A stretch of DNA of 64,000 bases from Brevibacillus reuszeri. GTDB lineage: Bacteria; Bacillota; Bacilli; Brevibacillales; Brevibacillaceae. Under the pieces are notes generated by a model that did no database searches, was not told the DNA's origin, and was given only the letters and a program-made list of their open reading frames with translations. Location of the stretch: positions 89,493-153,492 of the forward strand of contig NZ_LGIQ01000009.1 in assembly GCF_001187725.1 (NCBI RefSeq), in the 5' to 3' direction. Numbering within the stretch: position 1 is the first letter of the stretch; every line of letters begins with the position of its first letter. The translations under genes and the position numbers were made by a program. Positions 1-8,342 of this stretch are shown here, one piece after another.

Positions 1-45
1 CCGGCAGCAAAGGAAAAGCTGCAAATGTTGCTGTTTGGTGAATAA
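1..45 (+). CDS. 3' end of an unidentified gene (partial)
   Basis: The reading frame that opens at the window edge runs 14 codons (ending KLQMLLFGE) to a TAA at 43-45. Only this tail is visible, so the family cannot be named. No terminator follows before the next gene. It is kept because the frame is open to the edge and lies about 100 bases upstream of the next gene on the same strand, but it could be a chance frame. Confidence 0.35.
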   Translation, partial: PAAKEKLQMLLFGE

Positions 46-141
46 ACGCTGCAGATGATTGTAGGGTGAAAGCAAGCATGTGTACAATAGGGAAGAACTA
101 CGTAAGACCTATTTCTGAAAGCATGGAAAAGAGGATTATGT

Positions 142-555
142 ATGAGACTGCGTATCTTGCCGGCTGGCTATGTATTGCTTGTCGGGGATCTGGTCGCCTT
201 CCTGTTATTTGTATATTACGGAAAGCTGGCCCATCATCTGCCTGTTACGTTTATAGGGATCATGGAAACATTGACCCCCTTTTTGATCGGCTGGATCGTT
301 GCGATGCTGCTTTTTCGTAGCTACAGTCCACGTGCCTATGAGACGGCAGGCCGTCTGCTGCTCTCCACACTTTTGACCTGGACCGTGGCAGCGCCCATCG
401 GACTCGTCCTGCGAGCCTGGTGGACAGGTGTTCCGATCACACTCATTTTTACCGCTGTTACTTATTTCATCACACTCGCTTTTCTCTTGGGATGGCGTGT
501 CCCATTTGCGATTGTATTTGCTCTAAAAAAACGCAGTCGTCGCATCGCTTCATAA
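142..555 (+). CDS. DUF3054 family membrane protein
   Basis: A 137-residue, very hydrophobic protein with four predicted membrane segments (about residues 8-27, 33-53, 67-88 and 95-118) and a basic C-terminal tail (KKRSRR). Length, topology and the FRSY segment after the second helix fit the DUF3054 family of small integral membrane proteins, whose function is unknown. The ATG at 142 follows an AAGAGG Shine-Dalgarno by about 8 bases. It appears monocistronic, followed by a short gap and then a small spore-protein-like ORF. Confidence 0.75.
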   Translation: MRLRILPAGYVLLVGDLVAFLLFVYYGKLAHHLPVTFIGIMETLTPFLIGWIVAMLLFRSYSPRAYETAGRLLLSTLLTWTVAAPIGLVLRAWWTGVPITLIFTAVTYFITLAFLLGWRVPFAIVFALKKRSRRIAS

Positions 556-622
556 ACCTGTTAAAAGCAACGAGTAAAGTGTCAGCGATTGGTTACGCTA
601 TCTTGAGAGGGAGGTGGACCAA

Positions 623-754
623 TTGGGTAAAAATAACAACAGCAAGGATCTCGGGAAGAATCGTGGGCAAACACTTGATCAAAATGATCAAAATACAAAC
701 CTGCGACAATCCAACCACAATGATCGTAACGAGGGTACAAGCAAAAACCGCTGA
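623..754 (+). CDS. 43-residue Asn/Gln/Lys-rich peptide, possible small acid-soluble spore protein
   Basis: A TTG start at 623 sits 6-8 bases after a strong GGGAGGTGG ribosome binding site. The frame runs 43 codons and stops at 752-754 inside the first arm of a perfect terminator. The product is extremely hydrophilic, rich in N, Q, D, K, R, G and S, with no aromatic residue and almost no hydrophobic residue. The N-terminal pattern GKNNNSKDLGKN resembles minor spore-core proteins of the SspP/SspN type. That assignment is by composition and short motif only, not alignment. RBS, short ORF and terminator together make a convincing monocistronic unit. Confidence 0.55.
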   Translation: MGKNNNSKDLGKNRGQTLDQNDQNTNLRQSNHNDRNEGTSKNR

Positions 755-774
755 TTTCAGCGGTTTTCTTTTTT
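744..774 (+). terminator. intrinsic terminator
   Basis: Perfect 11-bp stem AAAACCGCTGA/TCAGCGGTTTT with a TT loop, followed by a T-run. It closes the small ORF, whose TGA lies in the stem. Confidence 0.9.
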
Positions 775-826
775 GCAACGCTCTCCAATTCGTAGAGGAA
801 AAAGGGCGACGGGGAGATGGTTATGA

Positions 827-832
827 TATAAT
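827..832 (+). promoter_or_regulatory. -10 element of the 868 gene
   Basis: Perfect TATAAT about 36 bases ahead of the GTG start at 868. No good -35 is visible at 17-bp spacing, so it is a candidate only. No TPP riboswitch (no CTGAGA-type core) precedes this thiamine-linked cluster. Confidence 0.45.
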
Positions 833-867
833 AGGGTTTGTTTTTTAAGCGAGTGGAGGGGAAAAGC

Positions 868-1230
868 GTGACGGAACCGATGCAGGATGTACAGCCGGTG
901 ACCTTGTCGTCACAGGCATTTTTAATATTGTGTCGTCTCTATGATGGTTGCTACGACGATCTCAAGCAGAACGAACCGATGAGAGAGATTGTCGAGTCCA
1001 TTGCCGATATGCTCTTGGCCGGTGTAGAAACATTGGAAAAACAAGAGACGAAGCCGAAAACGATTACGTTCCCACTGACCGTGCAGCAGGCCTTTTTCCT
1101 GAGAAGGCTCGTGGTTGAATTACTGGCTCATGCACCACAGGGTGGAGAGGACAAATCAGCAGAGTGGTTGCAGGAATGCTTGACTGCCCTATCTGGAGGC
1201 GGTGTCCAATCGAATGCACCATCATCCTGA
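868..1230 (+). CDS. hypothetical protein upstream of tenI-thiE
   Basis: A 120-residue acidic, mostly helical protein of no recognised family. The GTG at 868 is chosen because GTGGAGGGG lies 6-8 bases upstream; the upstream ATG in frame at 838 has no Shine-Dalgarno. Its 3' end (stop 1230) overlaps the start of the tenI-like gene, which implies translational coupling and co-transcription with the thiamine genes. A role in thiamine metabolism is only an inference from position. Confidence 0.7.
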   Translation: MTEPMQDVQPVTLSSQAFLILCRLYDGCYDDLKQNEPMREIVESIADMLLAGVETLEKQETKPKTITFPLTVQQAFFLRRLVVELLAHAPQGGEDKSAEWLQECLTALSGGGVQSNAPSS

Positions 1231-1843
1231 ATTGCATGTGATTACGAATGGTCGCCAATCTCTGGAGCAAGTACTGGAGATGGCCGAAGAGGCTTATTCG
1301 GGCGGCATGAACTTTTTACATATTCGTGAAAAGCACCGGACAGCGAGAGAGTGCATGGATTGGGTAAAAGCACTCTCCGATGTTATTCCTGTTGAATGCT
1401 TGATCGTAAATGACCGCGTAGATGTAGCGGCAGCCAGTCAGTGTAAGGGGGCTCATCTCGCTTACCATAGTCTTGCTCCGCATGAAGCGCGTAAGGTATT
1501 GAACGAACAGCAATGGATTGGGAGATCTGTACACTCGATTGCGGAAGCGAAGCAAGCAGTCATTGACGGGGCAGACTATATGATCTATGGCCATATTTTT
1601 CCAAGTCACTCCAAGCCGGGTCTTCCACCTAGGGGAACGATTGAGCTGGCCCAGCTTGCGGCTGGTACGTCAGTTCCTGTTATCGGGCTGGGAGGAATAA
1701 CACCAGATCGAGCTTGGGAAGTGTTGGAGGCTGGGTGTGCAGGTATCGCCGTCCTGTCCGGGATTACGGATGCTCTGGATGTGAAGAAGGCGGCATCGGC
1801 CTATCGAACGGCACTCAATCGTTGGGAGATGAGAGAAGGATGA
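1214..1843 (+). CDS. tenI: thiazole tautomerase TenI-like protein
   Basis: A TIM-barrel protein of about 209 residues in the thiamine phosphate synthase superfamily. It shares B. subtilis TenI signatures: FLHIRE near the N terminus, VNDR, IGRSVHS, a DYMIYGHIF strand, PVIGLGGITPDR and GIAVLSGI. TenI aromatises the thiazole phosphate carboxylate tautomer to the form used by ThiE and is not itself a ThiE. The start is ambiguous: GGAGG at 1195-1199 is 14 bases from the ATG at 1214 and only 2 from a GTG at 1202. ATG is preferred because TenI proteins begin directly with the ELHxIT strand. The stop overlaps thiE by ATGA. Confidence 0.85.
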   Translation: MHHHPELHVITNGRQSLEQVLEMAEEAYSGGMNFLHIREKHRTARECMDWVKALSDVIPVECLIVNDRVDVAAASQCKGAHLAYHSLAPHEARKVLNEQQWIGRSVHSIAEAKQAVIDGADYMIYGHIFPSHSKPGLPPRGTIELAQLAAGTSVPVIGLGGITPDRAWEVLEAGCAGIAVLSGITDALDVKKAASAYRTALNRWEMREG

Positions 1844-2502
1844 GAAACAGGGACTTGTTGCGAGAGAAAATGGGTGTATACTTCGTGGTTGGATCGCAGG
1901 ATTGCGGTTTTTCTCTGGAGCGTACCGCACAAATCGCTCATGAAGCTTTAAGCGGTGGAGTGGGTACCCTACAGCTGCGAGACAAAGGAAGCAACCTCAC
2001 CGCAGATGAGCGCCTTGACCTGGGACGCCAGCTGCAAGCTTTGTGCCGGGAACATGGTGCATTGTTCTTCGTAAACGACGATGTAAAATTGGCTGTCCAG
2101 CTGCAAGCAGATGGAGTCCATGTCGGACAGGATGATATGCTGCTTCGCGATGTCAGAGAGCTGGTCGGGGAGAAAATGTACATTGGCGTATCCACTGCGA
2201 CGATTGAGGAAGCCTTGCTCGCGCAGCGAGATGGGGCTGATTGTATTGGTGTCGGCGCGATGTTCGCTACTTCATCGAAAGCAGATGCAGGAGAGCCGAT
2301 TGGACCGTCTGCAATATCTGCCATTCGTGAGGCAGTTGGCCATGAGCTGCCGATTGTAGGGATCGGAGGAATCACACGGGAAAATGCTGCCCACGTGATG
2401 CAAGCTGGGGCAGATGGCGTAGCCGTAATCAGTGCGATCAGCAAAGCAGAATCGCCAAAAGAAGCGGCCGAAGCACTATGGCAGATTGTACGATCTGTTT
2501 AG
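1840..2502 (+). CDS. thiE: thiamine phosphate synthase
   Basis: A 220-residue TIM barrel that joins HMP pyrophosphate and thiazole phosphate into thiamine phosphate. Motifs fit ThiE: TLQLRDKG (44-50), FVNDD (77-81, Mg/pyrimidine site), ADGVHVGQDD (90-99), GVGAMFATSSK phosphate loop and PIVGIGGI near the C terminus. The ATG overlaps the tenI stop (ATGA), with GAGAGAAGG as its binding site, so the two are translationally coupled. The tenI-thiE neighbourhood suggests a split thiamine pathway whose other genes (thiC/D/G/S/O/M) lie outside this window. Confidence 0.92.
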   Translation: MRNRDLLREKMGVYFVVGSQDCGFSLERTAQIAHEALSGGVGTLQLRDKGSNLTADERLDLGRQLQALCREHGALFFVNDDVKLAVQLQADGVHVGQDDMLLRDVRELVGEKMYIGVSTATIEEALLAQRDGADCIGVGAMFATSSKADAGEPIGPSAISAIREAVGHELPIVGIGGITRENAAHVMQAGADGVAVISAISKAESPKEAAEALWQIVRSV

Positions 2503-2584
2503 CACGGACAAGGTAATAATTACATATGGTAGTTTAACAAAACACTACCCTCGGATGATTTGGCGACAAAAGGAGGTGGAGCCG

Positions 2585-3493
2585 ATGAAAAATCGGATTT
2601 ACCGAATCGGATATGAATGGGTAAGTAAACGTGAATTGCTAGAGAGGCTTTTACTGAAGGACTGCGTCTTAATTGAGCATAAACGGTTGCATCCAGCGCC
2701 TGATGATCAAGATACGGAAGTTCCTCCAGAGGAAGAGGAGCATGCTGTACTCATTCGTAGTCAGCGACGTCCTGGTGAATGGATAACCTTTAACGGGTTG
2801 TACGAGATTCGTTCTCGAGAACCCATACCGTGGATCGATTCTCCACTGGAGTATCATCAATTTGGCACAGAGCTGATTCCTGGAAACATTCGCAGGGAAA
2901 AAGCACCACAGGGTCGCATCCCAGCCCGGACGAAGCTGCAAGTTGCTGCAGTACGGCAGGATACCGTTTTCGTTACCGTACCTGGTCATCCTTCACGTCG
3001 ATATGAGATGTCCTTGGCTCATGCCCGTTTTGCCAAAGACTATCCGACGGAATTGGAAATGACGCTGCAAGTATACGCTTTTCCTCCCAGACACGATATT
3101 TTTGTTGACTGGCTCTTAAAGGAAGGGCGTAAAACAGGGATTATTACACGGCCTAATCAGGAGAGAGTGGAGAAATCTGCTTTCCAGGTGTGGGATGAGC
3201 TGCGAAAAGAGTATGGGATCAGTGTAAGTGCCGCACTGCTCGCGATTAAGCAGGCACTCATCGTCTTGGATCGAGCTGGTGTCGAAACGGACTTTCCATA
3301 CCCGGTACAGGAACGCTCTGACCTATCCCTGTTTAGCGATGCTGAGCGGGATGCCTTTTACTCCTTTCAATCAGTAAAATGTGCGATGGCAGCTGTAGCA
3401 GCTCTGCTTACGACTGACCCCAAAGATCCGTTGCAAGACATGCTGCTCATGGATATTATGCTCGAACAGCAAAGGAACCGCAGACGAGAGTAA
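2585..3493 (+). CDS. hypothetical cytoplasmic protein
   Basis: A 302-residue soluble protein of no recognised family. The N-terminal half is basic with a run of acidic residues (EVPPEEEEH, about 42-50). The middle has short beta-like strands, and the C-terminal third is helical. The ATG at 2585 has an ideal AAAGGAGGTGG seven bases upstream. It sits 80 bases after thiE, so it may be an operon member, but the strong binding site and the hairpin sequence in the gap also allow independent expression. It ends in a strong terminator that overlaps its last codons. Confidence 0.75.
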   Translation: MKNRIYRIGYEWVSKRELLERLLLKDCVLIEHKRLHPAPDDQDTEVPPEEEEHAVLIRSQRRPGEWITFNGLYEIRSREPIPWIDSPLEYHQFGTELIPGNIRREKAPQGRIPARTKLQVAAVRQDTVFVTVPGHPSRRYEMSLAHARFAKDYPTELEMTLQVYAFPPRHDIFVDWLLKEGRKTGIITRPNQERVEKSAFQVWDELRKEYGISVSAALLAIKQALIVLDRAGVETDFPYPVQERSDLSLFSDAERDAFYSFQSVKCAMAAVAALLTTDPKDPLQDMLLMDIMLEQQRNRRRE

Positions 3494-3511
3494 TGCGTCT
3501 GTGGTTTTTTG
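3476..3511 (+). terminator. intrinsic terminator overlapping a gene end
   Basis: Stem AACCGCAGACG/CGTCTGTGGTT (11 pairs, one G-U) with a 9-base loop, then TTTT. The stop codon of the upstream gene lies in the loop. Confidence 0.85.
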
Positions 3512-3536
3512 TTTTCCCTCCAGTAAGTTGTATAAT
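3509..3536 (+). promoter_or_regulatory. sigma-A-like promoter of the haem monooxygenase gene
   Basis: TTGTTT at 3509-3514, a 16-bp spacer and TATAAT at 3531-3536, directly after the upstream terminator and about 35 bases before the gene start. Confidence 0.6.
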
Positions 3537-3570
3537 GAGAGAGTAAGACATTGGAAGGGACGTGACAAGA

Positions 3571-3861
3571 ATGTACGTATCAATGAACAGACTGACAGTA
3601 CCAGCAGATTATCAATCACACTTGGAGCGAGCTTTTGGTGGGGGCGGAGAGCGGATGAAGGAAGTGCCGGGTTTCCTGGAGTTCCTTTTCCTTGCACCAA
3701 CAGAAGGTGATGAGTACATCGTTTTTACCAAGTGGACAGATGAAGCAGCATTCAAGGCTTGGACAGAGAGTGAAGCATTCAAGCGTGCTCACGCGGGAAC
3801 CAACCAAAACAGCCCTGTAAAATCAGACCTGCGCAACTACTCAGTGAAAGCACATTCGTAA
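3571..3861 (+). CDS. IsdG/HmoA-like haem-degrading monooxygenase
   Basis: A 96-residue ferredoxin-fold protein of the antibiotic biosynthesis monooxygenase superfamily. The Asn-Trp-His triad of IsdG-type haem oxygenases can be placed at N6, W64 and H74, with the typical segments PGFLEF, YIVFTKW and FKAW between them. Such enzymes open haem to release iron in the cytoplasm. ATG 3571 is preferred over GTG 3562 because GGAAGGGA is about 10 bases upstream of the ATG. It has its own promoter and a terminator-like hairpin after it. No haem uptake genes are nearby, so the general ABM-domain label is the safe alternative. Confidence 0.8.
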   Translation: MYVSMNRLTVPADYQSHLERAFGGGGERMKEVPGFLEFLFLAPTEGDEYIVFTKWTDEAAFKAWTESEAFKRAHAGTNQNSPVKSDLRNYSVKAHS

Positions 3862-3868
3862 AGAAGTT

Positions 3869-3905
3869 GGCACTTGTCCCTTGTGAGCGGGCAGGTGCCT
3901 TATTC
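3869..3905 (+). terminator. probable intrinsic terminator
   Basis: GGCACTTG(T)CCC pairs with GGGCAGGTGCC at 3889-3899 around an 8-base loop. The T-tract is short, so strength is uncertain. Confidence 0.55.
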
Positions 3906-3987
3906 GTACAGGCTTTTACGTGCGATAATTGAAGAATAACATTTTTTAACATTTCTTCGCGCAGTCATGATATGATTAGAAGAGAAA

Positions 3988-4002
3988 ACGGAAGCGCTTT
4001 CT
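3988..4002 (+). promoter_or_regulatory. candidate cre site (CcpA)
   Basis: ACGGAAGCGCTTTCT matches the cre consensus WTGNAANCGNWNNCW with one mismatch. It lies about 12 bases after a TATGAT -10-like element (3971-3976), a roadblock position, in the otherwise gene-free 297-base leader of the histidine kinase gene. Confidence 0.5.
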
Positions 4003-4158
4003 AGCTCATTTTCAAAACATAGTAGGGCACGATCTTCTTTTGATCCCGTCGAGCCACTTTACTTCTTGTTGTATTTACGCCCATAATAGAAGCAATACGA
4101 TTACATACTTGGAAGAAAAAGCCTCATTGAAGCAAGATGAAAAAGGAGCCAGAGTGAT

Positions 4159-5679
4159 TTGAAAAATCGAATACGAATGTATCTTACTCATTTGGCGTCT
4201 TCGATCGCAATAAAAACATGCTCTTGTCTTTCTGATGATTCGGATTACTCTGAATTGATTCTGGAGCAACGTGAAAATACCGAGGCGCTACTCGTTCAAC
4301 TCATTCACAGATTGGCTGACATTGTGGAAACTGAGGATATCACCTCTTTGGATCAAGAATATAACAATTTTTCTCATGGGTGCTTCTCTGGTGATGTCCA
4401 GCTGACGTGTGTATTGAAAAGCATTCGGACATGTAGGGACATCATTGTTGAACATTTAAACAGGGATTACGCTAAATTCGTGCAATCGGATTTAGAGCAA
4501 AAGGATTTTCTCGCCATTTTGCTGATAGTATATAGAGCGGCAGATCATTTGATGGAGCAAATCGAGCACGCCTTCCATCAGTTGACCCAAAAGCAAGCTC
4601 ATGAGCGGACATCATCCTTAACGTGGGAAGATCAGGATAGCCATGTAGTAGCGGAACAGGAGCTGGTTCAGCTTGTGCTGCAATCAAACGATATTGCTGT
4701 CTTAATGATCAATCGTGACATGATTGTCATCGAAGCAAATTACGCGCTGACACAGCTGTTAGGCGTAGAGCGGGAGCAAGTGATTGGTAAAAATATTGAT
4801 GCCGCTTTTCGTCCTCATGATAGCGAACGATTTATTCAGTGGGTGGTGGAAAAAGGCCAATCTGGACATTATGTAAATGAGTACAATGGAAAATGGACAA
4901 CAGTGAGCACAAGTCCCATTCATTATAAAGACGAGCTTTGGGGCGCAATTGCTGTGCTGAGAAACGTAACAGAGAGCAAAAGGTATGAAGAAGAGCTAAG
5001 TAAGCGCGAGGCGCTGGCAGCGGTTGGTCAATTGGCAGCAGGAATGGCCCATGAAATTCGGAACCCGCTGACATCAATCAAAGGATTCATACAATTATTA
5101 AGAGAACAGGGTACGTCAAGTCGGAATGATTCTTATTTTTCTGTCATTTTAACTGAAATTGAAAGAATAGATGGTTTGTTAAATGATGTTCTCGTATTAG
5201 CACGTTATAGAGATGATAATATCGTTTCCGAGCGTTTTTTAGTGCTGGATGAATTAAATGGCGTATTGCGCTTGCTAGAGCCAGAGGCAAATCGGCGCGG
5301 GATAAATTTGGAGCTGCGAATTGCCCACGGCGAGTGGTATGTATACGGACAACGCCCGCGGATTAAGCAAGCGATTTTAAACATCATGAAAAACTCATTT
5401 GAAGCATTGCTAGCGCGTGGGAATCTCGTTTTGGTAACCGTGTTTTCTTCCATTAATGAAGTGGTGATTACCGTGGAGGATAATGGCCCAGGACTCTCTG
5501 ATGTCAGCAAGCAAAACCTGTTTGTCCCTTTCTATACAACGAAGCAAGAAGGAACGGGATTGGGTCTGTCTACTACTCAAAGGATTATTGTCGATCACGG
5601 TGGAGAAATTTTTGCAGACAATTCTCCGAAATTACAAGGGGCACGTTTTGAAATACGCTTACCGTTAGCCAGGCCCTGA
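4159..5679 (+). CDS. PAS-domain sensor histidine kinase (sporulation-kinase type)
   Basis: A 506-residue soluble kinase without membrane segments. Residues 1-160 form a helical region of unknown fold, about 165-275 a PAS domain, 280-345 a HisKA dimerisation domain with phospho-acceptor H298 in GMAHEIRNPL, and 350-505 the HATPase domain (N box NIMKNSFEA, G1 VEDNGPGL, G2 GTGLGLSTT). HEIRNPLTSIKGF is typical of the kinases that feed the Spo0 phosphorelay, and no response regulator is adjacent, as expected for an orphan. The TTG at 4159 is used because AAAAGGAG is 10 bases upstream; ATG 4177 is the alternative. A cre-like site upstream suggests carbon control. Confidence 0.88.
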   Translation: MKNRIRMYLTHLASSIAIKTCSCLSDDSDYSELILEQRENTEALLVQLIHRLADIVETEDITSLDQEYNNFSHGCFSGDVQLTCVLKSIRTCRDIIVEHLNRDYAKFVQSDLEQKDFLAILLIVYRAADHLMEQIEHAFHQLTQKQAHERTSSLTWEDQDSHVVAEQELVQLVLQSNDIAVLMINRDMIVIEANYALTQLLGVEREQVIGKNIDAAFRPHDSERFIQWVVEKGQSGHYVNEYNGKWTTVSTSPIHYKDELWGAIAVLRNVTESKRYEEELSKREALAAVGQLAAGMAHEIRNPLTSIKGFIQLLREQGTSSRNDSYFSVILTEIERIDGLLNDVLVLARYRDDNIVSERFLVLDELNGVLRLLEPEANRRGINLELRIAHGEWYVYGQRPRIKQAILNIMKNSFEALLARGNLVLVTVFSSINEVVITVEDNGPGLSDVSKQNLFVPFYTTKQEGTGLGLSTTQRIIVDHGGEIFADNSPKLQGARFEIRLPLARP

Positions 5680-5711
5680 TTGCACAACAGTGAATGGTAT
5701 GGATAAGTCTT

Positions 5712-5739
5712 AAGACGGAACGAGGGGCCGTCTTTTTTT
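5712..5739 (+). terminator. intrinsic terminator
   Basis: AAGACGG/CCGTCTT stem around a 9-base loop, followed by seven T residues, 30 bases after the kinase stop. Confidence 0.85.
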
Positions 5740-5874
5740 CTATTCCATGTAGGAGAATGGTCACAAGCTAGAAAAAGTTGCAAGTCTTTCGAATCAATCT
5801 TTTTGTAACTTCTTGTCAAAGACTGTCGTCCAGTGGAATAATTTACAAAAAGGCTGAACGGGAGTTGAACAGCA

Positions 5875-6372
5875 GTGATCCGCTTGCTAAAAAAAGGAGA
5901 AAAGGAGTGGCAATTTTGGGAAGCTTGGTATGAAGAAAAGGAGCAGCATTACGCGATTCATTGTGGAATAGTGGGCGTAAGAGGGGGGCAGTATAACGTG
6001 CTCACGGATCATGCAGGCGAGTACCAGCACAGCTTGCAGGAATGGGTTAATGAGATGAAGGAAGAAGGATATCTGGAGGTTACAAAGGATGATTTGCAGT
6101 GTTTGCACGTTCAGTTCGCGCACTTGCATGCAGAGGATATCGAAATGAGGTATCACATCGAGCAAATTTTGGACGAATGTCTGGGGACAACAGGGAATGG
6201 TCATTGCAATGGAGGCGATGATAGCAGAGGAGGACTTGTTGTCATGTGTCACGTTCTTCAAATCGATCAAGCAGTGGTCGACGTCGTTCAAGCCCTCCGA
6301 GAAAAATCATTAGCAGATGGAGTTTGTTTGTTCACCATAGATGCAGATCATACTTGTACGGTACTTACATAG
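5875..6372 (+). CDS. WGR-like domain protein, function unknown
   Basis: A 165-residue protein. The first 65 residues read like a WGR domain (FWEAWYEEK, then CGIVGVRGGQ where WGRIGTKGQ is usual, then a KEEGYLEV end), though the namesake WGR triplet is degenerate (CGI). The remainder (70-165) is acidic, contains a His/Cys/Gly-rich stretch (GNGHCNGGDD) and is unrecognised. The GTG at 5875 has GGGAG about 10 bases upstream. The 3' end faces the converging two-component genes. WGR domains bind nucleic acids in other proteins; that role is not established here. Confidence 0.65.
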   Translation: MIRLLKKGEKEWQFWEAWYEEKEQHYAIHCGIVGVRGGQYNVLTDHAGEYQHSLQEWVNEMKEEGYLEVTKDDLQCLHVQFAHLHAEDIEMRYHIEQILDECLGTTGNGHCNGGDDSRGGLVVMCHVLQIDQAVVDVVQALREKSLADGVCLFTIDADHTCTVLT

Positions 6373-6393
6373 AGCACACAAATAATAGTCGAA

Positions 6394-7080
6394 CTATTTT
6401 ACCAATTGATGCCTTAGCGCCTTGGCAACTGCTTGTGTACGATCTTCGACACCCATTTTTTGTAAAATGCGATGGACATGAGTCTTTACGGTTCCTTCTG
6501 AAATAAACAGGTTTTGGGCAATTTGGTCATTTCGATACCCGTAGGCGATTTGCTGCAGGACATCGAGTTCCCGCTCGGTCAGATCGTCTAATAAAACAGG
6601 AGGAGTGCTGCTAGAATCTGGTACAGCAGTGCGCTGTGCTTGCAGAGCTTCCGCAAGAGCTTTGGCTGCTGTGACCGTATGAAATAAAGCCTCCCCTTGA
6701 TAGGCGCGACGAATGAGATCAAGCATTTCTTGTGAATCTGCATCCTTGAGCATATAGCCAACAGCGCCTGCGCGGATTCCGTCCACCACATAATTGTGGT
6801 TGTCAAAGGTCGTAAGGATGAGGACCTTTACACTCGGGTGGAGAAGCATGATTTCCCGCGTTGCATCAATCCCGGATTTATTGGGCATCTGCACATCCAT
6901 TAAGACAACGTCTGGAGAGAGGACGCCGACCAGCTTGATGGCCTCGTTCCCGTCGGATGCTTCACCAATTACCTCCATGTCTGGTTGCATTTGTATGACA
7001 TATCCAAGCCCTTGGCGAATCATTTTCTGGTCATCAACGAGGACCACACGAATGGTTTTGGATTGTGATGTTGCCGTCAT
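6394..7080 (-). CDS. NarL/LuxR-family response regulator
   Basis: A 228-residue two-domain regulator. The receiver domain (about 10-125) has acidic DD residues near the start, the phospho-acceptor Asp in VVLMDVQMP and a Lys in YMLKDAD. A GerE-type helix-turn-helix (about 160-222) carries LTERELDVL and EGTVKTHVHRI. It pairs with the sensor kinase immediately upstream, overlapping its stop by four bases (ATGA), with AAGGAG inside the kinase 3' end as binding site. The target is unknown. Candidates are the palindrome ahead of the operon and perhaps the divergent RND efflux operon. Confidence 0.93.
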   Translation of the reverse strand: MTATSQSKTIRVVLVDDQKMIRQGLGYVIQMQPDMEVIGEASDGNEAIKLVGVLSPDVVLMDVQMPNKSGIDATREIMLLHPSVKVLILTTFDNHNYVVDGIRAGAVGYMLKDADSQEMLDLIRRAYQGEALFHTVTAAKALAEALQAQRTAVPDSSSTPPVLLDDLTERELDVLQQIAYGYRNDQIAQNLFISEGTVKTHVHRILQKMGVEDRTQAVAKALRHQLVK

Positions 7081-8282
7081 GCTCGCATGCTCCTTTCTAC
7101 ACGTTCTGATTGCTCGAGTGGAATTACTACATCTAATTGGAATCCGTGTGGCTCACGGACAAAATAGGCTAGGCTGCCGTTCAATTGGCGAATACGTTCC
7201 GAGATCCCATTTAAGCCAAAGCCAGGCTTGATGGTGGTACCCCGCGCAATATTTCCGTCATCTCGGACGGAGAGAAACAGAGATTCGTTGCGCTTCTCGA
7301 TCACTACCTGGATTTCTTTTGCATTCGAATGTCGCAAGGAATTTGTAACCGCTTCCTGTAAAATCCGGTAAAAAGTAATGGTCATTTCTTGGGACAAATG
7401 AACTTCTTGATCGGATGAAATGAGTTCCATTTTGATGCCGGTATGCTTTTCAGCTTGGGACAAAAGGGCTCGAAGGGGAGTTAATCCCATCGAGGTTTTG
7501 TCCATCGCCAATGTGTGCACAGAAGAGCGAATTTCCTCGAGGCTTTGCTTTGCGACGCCGAGCATATTGCGAACTGCTTCCTGCGCATGCTCAGGACCAT
7601 CCTGCAGCATGTATTTCAATGCATGGAGCTGCACAATGAGAGAGGTGAGGCTATGTCCCAACGCATCATGGATGTCACGCGCGATTCTCGTACGCTCTTC
7701 CAAAACAGCCACTTGCAGTGTATGAAGAGTAGCCTCCTGCAATTGATCATGGGCCTCCTGCAGCTCTTTATGTGTTTTTTGCAGCTCTTCAAGATGCGTC
7801 TGGTTCGTTTTGTATGCTTCATTTTGTATACGATATCCCCTTGCACCGATGTAACAACCGATAAAGGTAAGCAGAAAGGGGATAATGTGCGTAACTTTTA
7901 GCTTTTCATCAAAGTACAACAGCAGAGTCGTGATGGCACAAAAAAAAGTAGCATAAGCCAAGGAGCGTCGCCCGTCAATATGAAAACCGATAAATACAGC
8001 CAGAGGAATAATCATCCCATAGCCGTCTCCTCCGGACCAAATCCCTTTTGCAATAGACAAGGAACCGAGGAAGACCGTCACTAGTTCAAACTGGTAAGGC
8101 TTCCATTTCCTTTTCGACATCCAAAAGACGACAATATATAAAAAGCATAGTACAATCGTAATAGAAAATTGCAAAGGAGACTCGCGCATAAATGCGTCTG
8201 GTAATAATGCTAGCACAATTAATACAGAAAACCAGATGATCAGTAAACGTTTTTGAATAGCTTTAACGCTCATTTTCAGCAA
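7077..8282 (-). CDS. membrane sensor histidine kinase, HisKA_3 type
   Basis: A 401-residue kinase. About five membrane helices occupy residues 12-150, a coiled coil spans 155-195, the HisKA_3 motif ARDIHDALGHSL has the phospho-acceptor at H205, and the HATPase domain ends with GFGLNGISERI. With so little extracytoplasmic sequence it probably senses a membrane or envelope state, as intramembrane-sensing kinases do (inference). The TTG at 8282 is preferred because GAGGG lies 8 bases upstream; ATG 8273 would be 17 bases away. It is followed by its overlapping response regulator. Confidence 0.9.
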   Translation of the reverse strand: MLKMSVKAIQKRLLIIWFSVLIVLALLPDAFMRESPLQFSITIVLCFLYIVVFWMSKRKWKPYQFELVTVFLGSLSIAKGIWSGGDGYGMIIPLAVFIGFHIDGRRSLAYATFFCAITTLLLYFDEKLKVTHIIPFLLTFIGCYIGARGYRIQNEAYKTNQTHLEELQKTHKELQEAHDQLQEATLHTLQVAVLEERTRIARDIHDALGHSLTSLIVQLHALKYMLQDGPEHAQEAVRNMLGVAKQSLEEIRSSVHTLAMDKTSMGLTPLRALLSQAEKHTGIKMELISSDQEVHLSQEMTITFYRILQEAVTNSLRHSNAKEIQVVIEKRNESLFLSVRDDGNIARGTTIKPGFGLNGISERIRQLNGSLAYFVREPHGFQLDVVIPLEQSERVERSMRA

Positions 8283-8342
8283 AGAGATAGCCCTCTTTCT
8301 CCAGCAGTTGTTCGCTTAGTTTCATTTTAGCATGGGGTGTCG

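Noticed and set aside
781-868. TPP riboswitch expected before thiamine genes
   Set aside because: No CTGAGA or paired TPP core is present in the leader, so none is called.
1938-2444. 168-codon frame antisense to thiE
   Set aside because: Ser/Ala/Thr-rich shadow of a conserved gene with no start signal.
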